A stretch of DNA of 64,000 nucleotides from an uncultured Sulfurovum sp. GTDB taxonomy: Bacteria; Campylobacterota; Campylobacteria; Campylobacterales; Sulfurovaceae. Made by a program: the position numbers and the translations under genes. Location: NCBI GenBank assembly GCA_902727915.1, contig CACVAU010000052.1, forward strand, positions 1 to 64,000, read 5' to 3'. Positions 17,047-26,807 of the stretch are shown here, piece after piece; within the stretch, counting starts at the first letter, position 1, and the number at the start of each line of letters is the position of its first letter. The notes beneath the pieces were generated by a model. The model searched no databases, had not been told where the DNA came from, and saw only the letters and a list, made by a program, of their open reading frames with translations.

Positions 17047-18675
17047 TTATCTTGTAGATATATCATTTTCTTGCAGTGATACTCGTCCAAAAATATCACC
17101 TGAAACAAAAACTTGTTGAGGTCTTATATTCACTTCATCAAAAATTGTTTCAGAGCTAATATTTTCATAACCCATTAATGTTTGAAGTGTTGGAAACAAT
17201 TGATAATGATTATAACTATTTAGTTTAAAGTCTATATTTCTCAAAAAGCTATCTTTTGGATTAGTAAAAAGTATTAGGGGAACAATACCCTGTGATAAAG
17301 GTGGATTTGTACTATCACAATGTGTAGATGTTCTTCCCTCTTCCAAAATTGACTGTCCATGATCAGAAGTATAAATAATAAGGGTATCATCTTTAGAAAA
17401 GAAATCAATCTCTTGTAAAAAATATTTAAAAAATAAATCAACGTTATATCTAATAGAGTTTAAATATGAATTAACTGCTTCAAGTTTATAGTCTAAAGAC
17501 AAAGAGTTACTCACTTCTAAAGTTGGTAAAAAATGTCTTTCATTTTTTGGATAACTCTCTTCCCATGGAAAGTGCGAACCATGTTTTACAATAAAAATAA
17601 AATTTTTTTCTCTATTATTCAAAGCCTTAACTGTTTTAACAATAACATCTTCTTCTGGCATATTTTTATGTTGATAAGACTCTTCTAGTTGAGAAAAATT
17701 ATCAATATATTTTAAATCATATTGGGTAATATGATTTTGCAATTTTAGCCCTAACCCTTGTCCTGAAATATAATGTGTTTTATACCCTGCATTTTTAGCA
17801 TATTGAAAAATAGTTGCTTTCTTTAATGCCCTATTATTCATATCGGGTAGCTCAGCTAACTGTATACCACTCATTAAAATTAAATTGCTTTTAGCTGAAC
17901 AGTTTGCTCCAGAAGAAGCCAAACCAAGATTGATAAAATAATTTTTTATACTTTTTAAATAAGGTGTTGTCTCTGTTCCATACCCATTAATCGAAAGATA
18001 TTCTCCTCCTATACTTTCATCAACAATTAAAATAATATTTTGATACTTTTCTGTTAATGTCGCTTTTTCATGTAAAATTTCTCGCTCACCATAATAAAGC
18101 CTATTAGAGGCATAATACAATGTTGTATTTAAAAATTTTATAATATTGGGTCTAGTTTGTGTTGCACTGGTTGTTTTAAATGTAATAGAGTATGCCAAAA
18201 TAAATGCGAATAACAAAAATACCATAATGTATTTAGTTTTCATAAAAATCTTTTTCTTTACAATTATTTTTCGTATCACAAAGAAAATAAATACAAAAAT
18301 AAGTAAAATAAATAATGCTTTTTTAATAGAAATACCATAGGTAATTAAAGCATCAAGGGCAAAAGCATCTCCTTCATTTAAAACAAGTGACAGCTCATTT
18401 AATCCAAACCCTATACTATTAATATCTTTATAAACTAACTCAATGCTATACGTAAATAAAAGTAAAAAAGATACTAAGAAAAAATAAATCTTTTCTTTGA
18501 TAAAAAAAAGAAGTGTGACTGACATAAAACCTAGAAGCGTTACCAAACTATAATAACTTGTAATGTAAACACTTTTAGTATCCCATAAAAATATGATTTT
18601 AGATAAAATATTTTCTATAAATATATTTTCAAAAGCAATGATTAAAGTAAAGATAATAAAAAACCAAATTTTCAT
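17047..18675 (-). CDS. Sulfatase-fold phosphoethanolamine transferase-like membrane enzyme (copy A)
   Basis: 542 aa. Five N-terminal membrane helices (within residues 1-165) precede a periplasmic alkaline-phosphatase/sulfatase-fold domain. Metal and catalytic signature: IVDESIGGEYLSINGY near 217 and TSDHGQSILEEG with a following THC near 440-455. At the position where EptA-type enzymes carry the nucleophilic Thr, this protein has GANCSAKSN, so Ser is the probable nucleophile. Likely transfers phosphoethanolamine or a related phospho-group from a phospholipid to lipid A, core or exported glycan. Overlaps copy B by 4 bases. Confidence 0.78.
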   Translation of the reverse strand: MKIWFFIIFTLIIAFENIFIENILSKIIFLWDTKSVYITSYYSLVTLLGFMSVTLLFFIKEKIYFFLVSFLLLFTYSIELVYKDINSIGFGLNELSLVLNEGDAFALDALITYGISIKKALFILLIFVFIFFVIRKIIVKKKIFMKTKYIMVFLLFAFILAYSITFKTTSATQTRPNIIKFLNTTLYYASNRLYYGEREILHEKATLTEKYQNIILIVDESIGGEYLSINGYGTETTPYLKSIKNYFINLGLASSGANCSAKSNLILMSGIQLAELPDMNNRALKKATIFQYAKNAGYKTHYISGQGLGLKLQNHITQYDLKYIDNFSQLEESYQHKNMPEEDVIVKTVKALNNREKNFIFIVKHGSHFPWEESYPKNERHFLPTLEVSNSLSLDYKLEAVNSYLNSIRYNVDLFFKYFLQEIDFFSKDDTLIIYTSDHGQSILEEGRTSTHCDSTNPPLSQGIVPLILFTNPKDSFLRNIDFKLNSYNHYQLFPTLQTLMGYENISSETIFDEVNIRPQQVFVSGDIFGRVSLQENDISTR

Positions 18676-20321
18676 TCATAAACCTTTATTTCTTTAGATG
18701 AAGAAAGCATATACTTTCGCTCATTACTATTAAGATAACCTTCCCAAAGTGTTTTTCCATAGCTAGAAACAAGATCATCTGAATAACCTAACAGTGAAAG
18801 CGTTGTAGGAAAAATTTGAATTTGAGAATAAAAAGCCTCTCTCTCTTTAGGAAAACGTATTTTAGCTTGTTTTGAAAATACAAAAAGAGGCACACTTAAT
18901 TCATTTTTAACAACCTTTTCATCATTACAATGAGGACGTGCTAAGTTTTCACTCTCTAAAATATTTTGTCCATGATCAGAGGTATAAAAAATTACTGTCT
19001 TAGACAAATCAATCTTTTTCAACATCTTTTTTAAATATAAATCAACATTAAAATACATTGAATTTAAATACGTATTTAGCTGTTCTTCTTTGTGTTCAAA
19101 ATTCATCCCACCATAAGAGCTTTTTAATACAGGTTTAAATAAAGTAAACTTTTGATCATACGTTAATAAATAAGGAAAATGTGCACCATACTTAACTAAA
19201 ACTATAAAATTTTTTCTATCTGAACTACTATTATTCACAATGCTACTCATATGCTCTAAAGCAACTTCATCTCTTTTTATACGTGTAACATCAGCACCTA
19301 AGGTCTCAAACTGATCAATACTTTTTCTATCATATAAAGTCAAATAATTTTGTAAATGTCCTTTACGTGTTTGTGAATCAAATAACCATGTCTTATAACC
19401 TGCTCTTTTAGCATATTGATAAATAGTCGGTAATGAAAATCTTTCTTTTTTATCATGATGATGAGGATTTAAACCAATACGTAAAAAGAGATTGGAATTT
19501 GCAGAACAATTAGAAACGGAATTTACAACTCCAAAATTTGAAAAATCCTGACTTTCTTTAACTAAGCCATTTAAGTAGGGCGTAGTATTTTTGGCATAAC
19601 CATTAACTGATAAATAACTTCCTGTAACAGATTCATCAATTATCCATACAATATTTTGAAATTGACCAGCCTCTTTAGGTTTAATATTTATATCTAAAAT
19701 ACGTTCTTTCATTGGCTTTGAAAACTGTAAATAACTCAGTGCAATATTAGGAATTTTAATTGCTGAAGGATAGGAACTTAATTTAAAAGTATCAATCCGT
19801 AAACAAGCAAAATAAATAATCACCATTGATAATAAAGGAAACAAAAGATAAGCTGAAGAAAGCTTAACTTTTAACACTTTTAAACGTATAAAATATAAAA
19901 AGAGTACAATTAAAAATGCTAAACCCATACTTTTTAAAAGCATATCTGTGTAAGCCATTAAATACTTATAATTTCCTATTTCATTCATCGCCAAACTATA
20001 CTCAGCATAAGAAAAACCATGACTAATACCCAAAAGTTGTATAAATAAATCTATGGAAAAAAATAAAAATAAGAAAATAAGAAAAAATAAAAATAAACGA
20101 AAAGATTTCAAGGATAAAATTACAAACAAAGATACTACAGCTAATAAATATGTCAAAAGATAAATACTTCCTTTAACTAAACCTCGTATATCAAATATTT
20201 CAAAATGATAAATTAATTCATTCCACACAAATAATGGTTTACCTAATGATTGTAATAAACCTAATAGTAATAACAGTAATATACATATGAATAGGGCATT
20301 TTTTATATTAATAGTTTTCAT
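18672..20321 (-). CDS. Sulfatase-fold phosphoethanolamine transferase-like membrane enzyme (copy B)
   Basis: 549-aa paralogue of the neighbouring 17047-18675 product, with the same architecture: membrane helices in residues 1-175, then a sulfatase-fold domain with IDESVTGSYLSVNGY, VSNCSANSN and TSDHGQNILE followed by RPHC. The pair has diverged a good deal, so duplication is old; keeping both suggests two acceptors or two positions. It overlaps both the upstream glycosyltransferase and the downstream copy A by 4 bases (ATGA), forming a tightly coupled minus-strand operon. Confidence 0.77.
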   Translation of the reverse strand: MKTINIKNALFICILLLLLLGLLQSLGKPLFVWNELIYHFEIFDIRGLVKGSIYLLTYLLAVVSLFVILSLKSFRLFLFFLIFLFLFFSIDLFIQLLGISHGFSYAEYSLAMNEIGNYKYLMAYTDMLLKSMGLAFLIVLFLYFIRLKVLKVKLSSAYLLFPLLSMVIIYFACLRIDTFKLSSYPSAIKIPNIALSYLQFSKPMKERILDINIKPKEAGQFQNIVWIIDESVTGSYLSVNGYAKNTTPYLNGLVKESQDFSNFGVVNSVSNCSANSNLFLRIGLNPHHHDKKERFSLPTIYQYAKRAGYKTWLFDSQTRKGHLQNYLTLYDRKSIDQFETLGADVTRIKRDEVALEHMSSIVNNSSSDRKNFIVLVKYGAHFPYLLTYDQKFTLFKPVLKSSYGGMNFEHKEEQLNTYLNSMYFNVDLYLKKMLKKIDLSKTVIFYTSDHGQNILESENLARPHCNDEKVVKNELSVPLFVFSKQAKIRFPKEREAFYSQIQIFPTTLSLLGYSDDLVSSYGKTLWEGYLNSNERKYMLSSSKEIKVYE

Positions 20322-21451
20322 AATTCATCTTTAAAAAGTTTTTTATATTTTTCAAGAATATTTTCTTGACTATATTTGTTAATTGTAGTACGAATTATTT
20401 TATCTTTTTCAAAACTAAAAGAACTTGCTTTTTCAATGTTTTCTGCAAGTAATTCACACTCACCAAAAGGTGAATAAAAACCATTAACACCCTCTTTAAT
20501 AATTTCTTTAATTCCTCCTACACAAGAAAAAGCAACAATAGGTAACCCCAATGTATTGGCTTCTAAAAGTACATTAGGAAAACCTTCTCGCTCAGATGTA
20601 AGTATCAATATATCAGCTTCTTTCATATAGACATAAGGATTAGACTGCTGTCCTACAAAAGAAACTTGATCATTGATATTTAAATACTTACTCAAATGTT
20701 TTAAGTTTTCTTCTGTTTCTCCTGTACCAACAATCGTTAAATGATAGTTTTTTGGTAACAATACAAGTGTCTTTAACATTAAGTCATGCCTCTTTTGTAT
20801 TCGTAAACCTGATACTGATAATAAATTAATTTTTGTTTTATCAAACAATCCTGTTACTTCTTTATTGGAAAGATACTGTATTTTTTTAAAATCTATAGGA
20901 TTATTAATCACAACAATTTTTTCTGAAAAAAAATAATTTTTCTCTAAATCTTCTTTCATATCTTTGGATTGAGCAATAATATGGTCATAGTTACGATAAG
21001 TATGTTGATAAAGCCAATCAAAAAGTTTTGGGTATTTAGAAATTTTATTGTGTAAACTAACAATATTTGTTTCCCTTGAAACCCACTTACTTTTTGGTAA
21101 AAAGCGTCTCATTAGAGGAATAAATGGAGCCAATGCGATATTCAAATGTCCAATACCTGTAAAAATAATATCTGCTTCTATATTCTTTAATGTTTTTAAA
21201 CATTTAGGCATACCTCTCATTACAGAAGGTATAGCTAAATCATGAAGCATAACCTCTCTTGACAACTCATCTTTTAAAGCACCTCGATGATCAAATATAA
21301 TTAAATGAACATCGTAACCTTCCCCTACAAAGTAATTTAATACGCGCACCATTATTCTCTCTGCTCCACCAAGATCTAATGCATGAATAAGTCCAACTAA
21401 AGTTGTCGATTTCATCTCTCTCTTATTTAGTGTTAACATGTCCATATCCAT
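20318..21451 (-). CDS. GT4-family glycosyltransferase
   Basis: 377 aa. N-terminal LIHALDLGGAERIMVRVLN motif and C-terminal LTSEREGFPNVLLEAN donor-binding region (about residues 290-305), plus VSGLRIQKRHD near 210 and IVGTGETEEN near 238. Closest in style to amylovoran/WcaL-type GT4 enzymes. The open frame starts at ATG 21451; homology begins at the internal ATG at 21415, which may be the true start. It is followed with 4-base overlaps by the two phosphoethanolamine-transferase-like genes, suggesting one glycan-modification unit. Confidence 0.85.
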   Translation of the reverse strand: MDMDMLTLNKREMKSTTLVGLIHALDLGGAERIMVRVLNYFVGEGYDVHLIIFDHRGALKDELSREVMLHDLAIPSVMRGMPKCLKTLKNIEADIIFTGIGHLNIALAPFIPLMRRFLPKSKWVSRETNIVSLHNKISKYPKLFDWLYQHTYRNYDHIIAQSKDMKEDLEKNYFFSEKIVVINNPIDFKKIQYLSNKEVTGLFDKTKINLLSVSGLRIQKRHDLMLKTLVLLPKNYHLTIVGTGETEENLKHLSKYLNINDQVSFVGQQSNPYVYMKEADILILTSEREGFPNVLLEANTLGLPIVAFSCVGGIKEIIKEGVNGFYSPFGECELLAENIEKASSFSFEKDKIIRTTINKYSQENILEKYKKLFKDEL

Positions 21452-21467
21452 TTTACGTTTTTACCCC

Positions 21468-22163
21468 TTATATCTTATAAAACTCTGCTTTTGCACCACT
21501 ACTATAAGTTTTCTCTTTTAACAAGTTAAAGTTTTCTTTTAGTAGAGAGCATGATGCATTTCCATAAATAATATAAACATCATTTTTAAAACCCTTTTTT
21601 TGTACTAAAATATTATTAATCACTTTCTGCATCACTACCTCATCAAAAGGATTAAAAAAATAAATAACAGCTATGTCATTAGGTAAGATATAACTTGTTG
21701 CATCTGCGTATAAAGATTTTACATTGTCAAGTTCTAATGATGTAATATTTTTAACAGCTTGTTCATGTAATTCTTTCGCAAATTCCACACCAATTGTTTC
21801 CTTAAAGCCCAACTGTTTAGCATGAATAATGGCTGCTCCTTTACCACTGCCATAATCAACAAAAATACTTTTTTCTAATGGTATATTAATAGAAAGTTCT
21901 AAATCTTTTAATAGTTGTGTTAAGAAATCTTTAGAAGTAGAAACTAAAGCTGTACCATGTTCTTGATACTCTCCAACTCTTGTTAAGTCATAAATATTTT
22001 GGGTTGAGAAATCTACTCCTTTAAACTTATAAAAAATATGCTGTCTTATTTTATGTACTGTTGGTGTTATTCCATTATCTCTCAAAGATTTGACAAATAC
22101 ACTTAGTTTATAAAAAATTCCATTCTGATGTGACATATCAGCATTTGTATGTGTTGTTTTCAT
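21468..22163 (-). CDS. Class I SAM-dependent methyltransferase
   Basis: 231 aa. A SAM-binding glycine motif FVDYGSGKGAAIIHA (about residues 103-117) and acidic end of strand 2 in IGVEFAKELHEQA are visible, as is the motif IV-like YFFNPFDEVV near 170. Resembles cluster-associated small-molecule or sugar methyltransferases rather than RNA methyltransferases; the substrate is unknown. First gene of the minus-strand operon with the GT4 and the two phosphoethanolamine-transferase-like genes (16-base gap). Confidence 0.72.
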   Translation of the reverse strand: MKTTHTNADMSHQNGIFYKLSVFVKSLRDNGITPTVHKIRQHIFYKFKGVDFSTQNIYDLTRVGEYQEHGTALVSTSKDFLTQLLKDLELSINIPLEKSIFVDYGSGKGAAIIHAKQLGFKETIGVEFAKELHEQAVKNITSLELDNVKSLYADATSYILPNDIAVIYFFNPFDEVVMQKVINNILVQKKGFKNDVYIIYGNASCSLLKENFNLLKEKTYSSGAKAEFYKI

Positions 22164-22285
22164 AGTACCTCTTACTTTTACTTAAGCAAATTATGACACA
22201 ATAAAGCTTTTTTTTATATTATTTTATATTTTTTTATGTTATAATTTTCCCCTATATACTATTCAATTCAAGAGGAAAAATTAAT

Positions 22286-23554
22286 TTGAAAATTTTAGCT
22301 AATGATTTAAAACGTTTAAAATCAAACTTTTTAGCCTTATCTTTTCTACAAGCTACCAACTATATTTTACCTCTTATTACACTACCCTATTTAATACAAG
22401 TTTTAGGTGTTGAATATTTTGGACTATTAGCTTTTGCCACAGCCATAATAACTTACTTTTCTATCCTAACTGATTATGGGTTTAATTTAACTGCCACCAA
22501 AGAAATTTCTTTACATCGACACAATAAAAATAAAATAATTGAAATTTATTCAGCCGTCATGAGCATAAAGTTTATTTTACTAATCATAAGCTTTTTATTA
22601 CTCTGTACATTAATCTTTAGTTTTGAACGCTTTGAACAACATTGGCAAATTTATCTTCTTAGTTTTGGTTCCGTTTTAGGACAATTTCTTTTTCCTATTT
22701 GGATTTTTCAGGGAATGGAAAAAATGAAATATATTAGCTATTTAAACATAATTTCAAAATTAATTTTCACCATAGCAATTTTTATTTTTATAAAGACTAA
22801 AAATGATATCTATCTTGTTCCTCTTTTTTTCTCACTGGGGTCTATTGTTGCTGGTCTATTATCACTTTATTATATTAAAAAAGAATTCAATATAAGTTTT
22901 AAATTCCAAAACAAAAATATATTAAAGTATTATCTTATCGATGGATGGCATGTCTTTTTATCTAGATTTTATGTTTCACTCTATACCACAACCAACATAT
23001 TACTACTTGGTCTACTTAGCAATAATTTAGCCGTAGGTTATTATGCAATAGTTGAAAAAATTGTTCTTGCTATTGGAGGTATATTTCAACCTCTTAATCA
23101 AACCATATACCCCTATTTAGTAAAAAAACAAAAAGAGTGCTTTAATACTTTTGTACAATTTTTAAAAAAAATATCAGCTATTTTTCTCTTAGCTTCTTTA
23201 GTCTTCATACTCCTTGCAGAATATTTTGTAGAAGAATTGGTTTTTTTAATCCATGGGGAAGATAATTTACAAGTATCCTTCCTTTTAAGTATATTTTTAT
23301 TACGTATTTTTGTTTTACCTTTTGGTTCTTTACTCTCAAACACACTTATAATCATGGAACAAAAGAAATCCTTTATTAAAGTTATGAACTATACTGTTGT
23401 AAGTGATTTAATGATTGTCCCTGTAGCCATTTACTATTTTCAAGAGACAGGTTTAGTAATCTCTTTTTTAATCATTATCGTGATTCATACTCTATTTCTT
23501 TGGTACTATGTCAATCATTCCATTCAAAAATTTAGGATTAAAAATGATTCATAG
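22286..23554 (+). CDS. wzx: Wzx-type oligosaccharide flippase (first copy)
   Basis: 422-aa polytopic MOP/PST-family protein, about 12 predicted helices, moving undecaprenyl-linked repeat units across the inner membrane. N-terminal FLQATNYILPLITLPYLIQVLGVEYFG matches the family signature region. TTG start at 22286, preceded by AGAGGAAAA. It overlaps the next gene by 11 bases and so opens the flippase / asparagine-synthetase-like / acyltransferase operon (22286-28599). A second, paralogous flippase is at 37350. Confidence 0.88.
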   Translation: MKILANDLKRLKSNFLALSFLQATNYILPLITLPYLIQVLGVEYFGLLAFATAIITYFSILTDYGFNLTATKEISLHRHNKNKIIEIYSAVMSIKFILLIISFLLLCTLIFSFERFEQHWQIYLLSFGSVLGQFLFPIWIFQGMEKMKYISYLNIISKLIFTIAIFIFIKTKNDIYLVPLFFSLGSIVAGLLSLYYIKKEFNISFKFQNKNILKYYLIDGWHVFLSRFYVSLYTTTNILLLGLLSNNLAVGYYAIVEKIVLAIGGIFQPLNQTIYPYLVKKQKECFNTFVQFLKKISAIFLLASLVFILLAEYFVEELVFLIHGEDNLQVSFLLSIFLLRIFVLPFGSLLSNTLIIMEQKKSFIKVMNYTVVSDLMIVPVAIYYFQETGLVISFLIIIVIHTLFLWYYVNHSIQKFRIKNDS

Positions 23555-25025
23555 CTACCATATTAATAATGCAGAAATTAATATTCAATCAGACTTAGCT
23601 GCTCAATTTCCCATTTATATTTATTTATCAACAACGAAGGATTATCTCTTATATACTAATAAAATTGAAGAAATTTTCCAACACCCACAAGTAAGCATCC
23701 CTTTAGAACTAAGAGAAGAAAGTCTTTCATTTTTACTCCAAAGTGGCATTATTCCTCTACCCAACACCATTTATAAAAATATTTTTATTGTGGGCATTGG
23801 TGATATTGCAACGGTAAAAACAATAGCAAATAAAATTAAACTATCTTTTTCTCATGATTTTCCCTTTAAACATCAGAAGCGTAATATCCAAGCAAATATA
23901 GATCAAAAAGAGGTTTTAAACTTATTAGCTAAAGCTACTGAGTCAAAGCTTAATAAAGCAAACCCTTCTTATCTTTTTCAAAGTGCTGGTAAAGATAGTA
24001 ATATGATTGCCTTATCCTTAGCACAAGCTGGAGAACAAAATAAAATTACCTGTCTTACCTATAAAGGTAAAAATCAAAATGATGAAAGTAATATTTCAAA
24101 AGAAATAGCCAAAAAACTGGGCTTTAAACACCAAATACTTTATCAACCTAAGCACTTGGAAAGGAAACATATACAAAGTATTAATGATTATTTTGAAAAC
24201 ATTCCTTTTCCTTGTGTTGATAATGCAACCTTAGCTTATCCACTTTATAATACACAAGTTGAATTTCAAGAAAGTAATATTATTGATGGAAGTGGAAATG
24301 ATGTTTATATAGGACATATTCCTAATAAAGATGAATACTATAAACAAAAACTACTTTCAAACTTTCATATGTTTAGAACCATAACTGATAAACTTAGTTC
24401 AACCAATAGATTAAGAAACATTACCCATACTAAATCTGAATGGGCTGGACTAAGTGGACTGTCATTTTCTGATACAAAAAAAATTTTTAATTCCACACAA
24501 AATGTCTATCACTATTGGAAAAAGATGGATGAACAACGAAAAGAGTGGGACTATCTTGATTTAAGAGCAGATATTTGGGGTAGTTTCGTTGAATCAGATA
24601 GAGTTATTAGAAAAGCACGTAATTTAGCATTTATAAATAACGCTAAATTAATTTTACCTTGGTGTGATACCCATGTCACACACTACTTTTCCACTCTTCC
24701 AGAACATTATCTTATTGATAGAAAAATATTTAAAAATAAATTATTTTTACGAAAAATTTTAAAAGAGAAAATTAGTTTAGATAGTGATAAATTAGGTAAA
24801 AAAGCTTTTTCTTTTGATTTTTTTTCCATTTTAATGGAAATGAGAGAAGAAATACTAAATGAAATAATTTATTGTAAACTTTGGAATCAAAAAGAGATTA
24901 AAACATTCACAACGAAGCTTTTACAAAAGTCTAAAAATAACCAAAAAAGTAAAATATTTTTACAAAGATTATATCTTATTAGTAGCTGGTATAATAAAAA
25001 CAAATATATAAAGAGAGTGTACTAA
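23544..25025 (+). CDS. Asparagine-synthetase-like protein without glutaminase domain
   Basis: 493 aa from the chosen ATG at 23544 (RBS AGGA just upstream, overlap of 11 bases with the flippase; the open frame extends upstream to 23508). The N-terminal 140 residues do not resemble a class II glutaminase and lack Met-Cys at the start. A PP-loop-like SAGKDS (residues 147-152; SGGxDS in true AsnB) and IDGSGNDVYIG near 250 mark the ATP-pyrophosphatase domain. It probably adenylates a carboxylate and couples it to an amine supplied otherwise. Substrate unknown; linkage to flippase suggests a glycan repeat unit. Confidence 0.7.
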   Translation: MIHSYHINNAEINIQSDLAAQFPIYIYLSTTKDYLLYTNKIEEIFQHPQVSIPLELREESLSFLLQSGIIPLPNTIYKNIFIVGIGDIATVKTIANKIKLSFSHDFPFKHQKRNIQANIDQKEVLNLLAKATESKLNKANPSYLFQSAGKDSNMIALSLAQAGEQNKITCLTYKGKNQNDESNISKEIAKKLGFKHQILYQPKHLERKHIQSINDYFENIPFPCVDNATLAYPLYNTQVEFQESNIIDGSGNDVYIGHIPNKDEYYKQKLLSNFHMFRTITDKLSSTNRLRNITHTKSEWAGLSGLSFSDTKKIFNSTQNVYHYWKKMDEQRKEWDYLDLRADIWGSFVESDRVIRKARNLAFINNAKLILPWCDTHVTHYFSTLPEHYLIDRKIFKNKLFLRKILKEKISLDSDKLGKKAFSFDFFSILMEMREEILNEIIYCKLWNQKEIKTFTTKLLQKSKNNQKSKIFLQRLYLISSWYNKNKYIKRVY

Positions 25026-26804
25026 ATGAAAAAGTTTTTAATCAATATGTCAAAAGAAAGAAAGACTATTAAGATAATAGAAAAATCTAATGAAGTAGAA
25101 ACTTTTAATAATAAAGAAATTTTTTTACTTTTTGTTGGAGAACTTCTAAATCGTAAAAAAATTTTAACTATGCTAAATCTCGATGATAAAACAACACTTA
25201 ATATCACTCTTCTTTTAGCTTCTTATAAAAAATGGGGCATAAAACTTCTCAATATGTTAGAAGGTCAATTTTCCTTAATCATTCATAATAAAAATACTAA
25301 TACACTTTACATAGCTAAAGATAAAATTGGGATTCAACCTCTTTACTTTACAAGCATGAACAATACCATTAGTATTGGTAGTCATGTAAAAGAATTTTAC
25401 AAAGTTGATGAAATTCAACTATCAATTAATCCTAATGCCTTAGCAAACTATTTACAATTTGGATATATACTTCAACCACAAACAATCTTCAAAGAGTGTT
25501 ATAAGGTTCAATCTGGAGAATATATCACTTTTGATTTAATCAAAAATAACAAGCAAAAGACTAAATATTGGTTATTAGAATCTATTTATAACGAAAAGAA
25601 AATTGTTCAAAATGAATCTATTATCCTTAATACTACCCATAACTTACTACAAAAATCTGTTGAAGAAAACAGATTGACTAATAACCATGGTCTTTCTTTA
25701 AGTGGGGGTTATGATAGTTCAACGTTAGTAGCCATAACACAACAACAAAGTGAAAAAAAAATAGACACTTTTACCATAGGCTTTCATGAAAACACTATTA
25801 ATGAAGCCCCTCATGCAAAAGCTATTTCCGATTACTTAGGTACAAATCATCATGAATACTATTTTACAGCAATGGATGCCTTAAAATTTATACCAAAAAT
25901 GTCTAAAGTCTATGATGAACCATTCGCAGATCATGCTGCTTCTCCCACCATGTTAACAGCAAAACTTCTAAAAGAACATAATATTAAAAATCTTATAGCA
26001 GGTGATGGAGGGGATGAGGTGTTTGCTACAGCTGAAGATGTACATTTCTTTAACAAAATAGCCACAACGCCCACCTTTTTAAAAAAATTATCTTCCCTAC
26101 CATTAGAGTATATATATATAGATAAAGTACCTTTCTTAAAAAACTATAATAACCTTCCAAAAAAATTAGACAAACTCAAAGGAGTACTTAATGCTAAAAA
26201 TATTGCACATATGATTCAAGTACGAAACTCCATATTCTTAGAAAAAGAACTCAAACAGCATATTAAAGATTACAATCAACCCATAGTAACCAGCTTTGAT
26301 GCTATTACATTTGGAGAGCATTCAGAAACAGTAGATGAAATTATTGGTACATACTTTAAAACAACCATGACAGATGGAGAACTCGTAAAAAGTTATGCTG
26401 CTATGAATCATCAAGGGATAACATTATCAACACCTTTTTTAAATGTAAACCTCATTCAATACATGGCTAAAGTTCCAGCCTCTATTAAAATAAAAAATGG
26501 TATTAAAAAATACCTTTTAAAAGAGATTTCACATTTATACTTACCTAAAAAACTTATGGATAGACCAAAATGTGGTTTTAGTATTCCATTATCCTCATGG
26601 ATGAAAAATGAACTGAAAGATATTTTGTATTCTCAAATTAATAAAAAAAGACTAGATGAAGACAATATATTTAATAGCTCTTCTATCATCAACATTCGTA
26701 ATCAATTTTATGCAGGTAATGAAGCCTATAAATATAAACTTTGGAGAATTTTCATCTTTCAACTTTGGTATGAAAATTTTACAATTAACATCAATAAAGG
26801 ATAA
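25026..26804 (+). CDS. AsnB-like protein with inactive glutaminase domain
   Basis: 592 aa with AsnB layout, but the N-terminus lacks the catalytic Cys2 (it begins MKKFLINMSKERK), as well as the RGPD motif. Remnants of the glutaminase fold are visible (LLNMLEGQFSLIIHNKN, DKIGIQPLYF). The synthetase domain is intact: LSLSGGYDSSTL (Ser226-Ser232) and LIAGDGGDEVFA near 326. It should bind a carboxylate and ATP but cannot take ammonia from glutamine by the usual route. It starts at the stop of the preceding AsnB-like gene, and its single TAA stop is followed by an open frame in the same phase. Confidence 0.75.
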   Translation: MKKFLINMSKERKTIKIIEKSNEVETFNNKEIFLLFVGELLNRKKILTMLNLDDKTTLNITLLLASYKKWGIKLLNMLEGQFSLIIHNKNTNTLYIAKDKIGIQPLYFTSMNNTISIGSHVKEFYKVDEIQLSINPNALANYLQFGYILQPQTIFKECYKVQSGEYITFDLIKNNKQKTKYWLLESIYNEKKIVQNESIILNTTHNLLQKSVEENRLTNNHGLSLSGGYDSSTLVAITQQQSEKKIDTFTIGFHENTINEAPHAKAISDYLGTNHHEYYFTAMDALKFIPKMSKVYDEPFADHAASPTMLTAKLLKEHNIKNLIAGDGGDEVFATAEDVHFFNKIATTPTFLKKLSSLPLEYIYIDKVPFLKNYNNLPKKLDKLKGVLNAKNIAHMIQVRNSIFLEKELKQHIKDYNQPIVTSFDAITFGEHSETVDEIIGTYFKTTMTDGELVKSYAAMNHQGITLSTPFLNVNLIQYMAKVPASIKIKNGIKKYLLKEISHLYLPKKLMDRPKCGFSIPLSSWMKNELKDILYSQINKKRLDEDNIFNSSSIINIRNQFYAGNEAYKYKLWRIFIFQLWYENFTININKG

Positions 26805-26807
26805 ATC

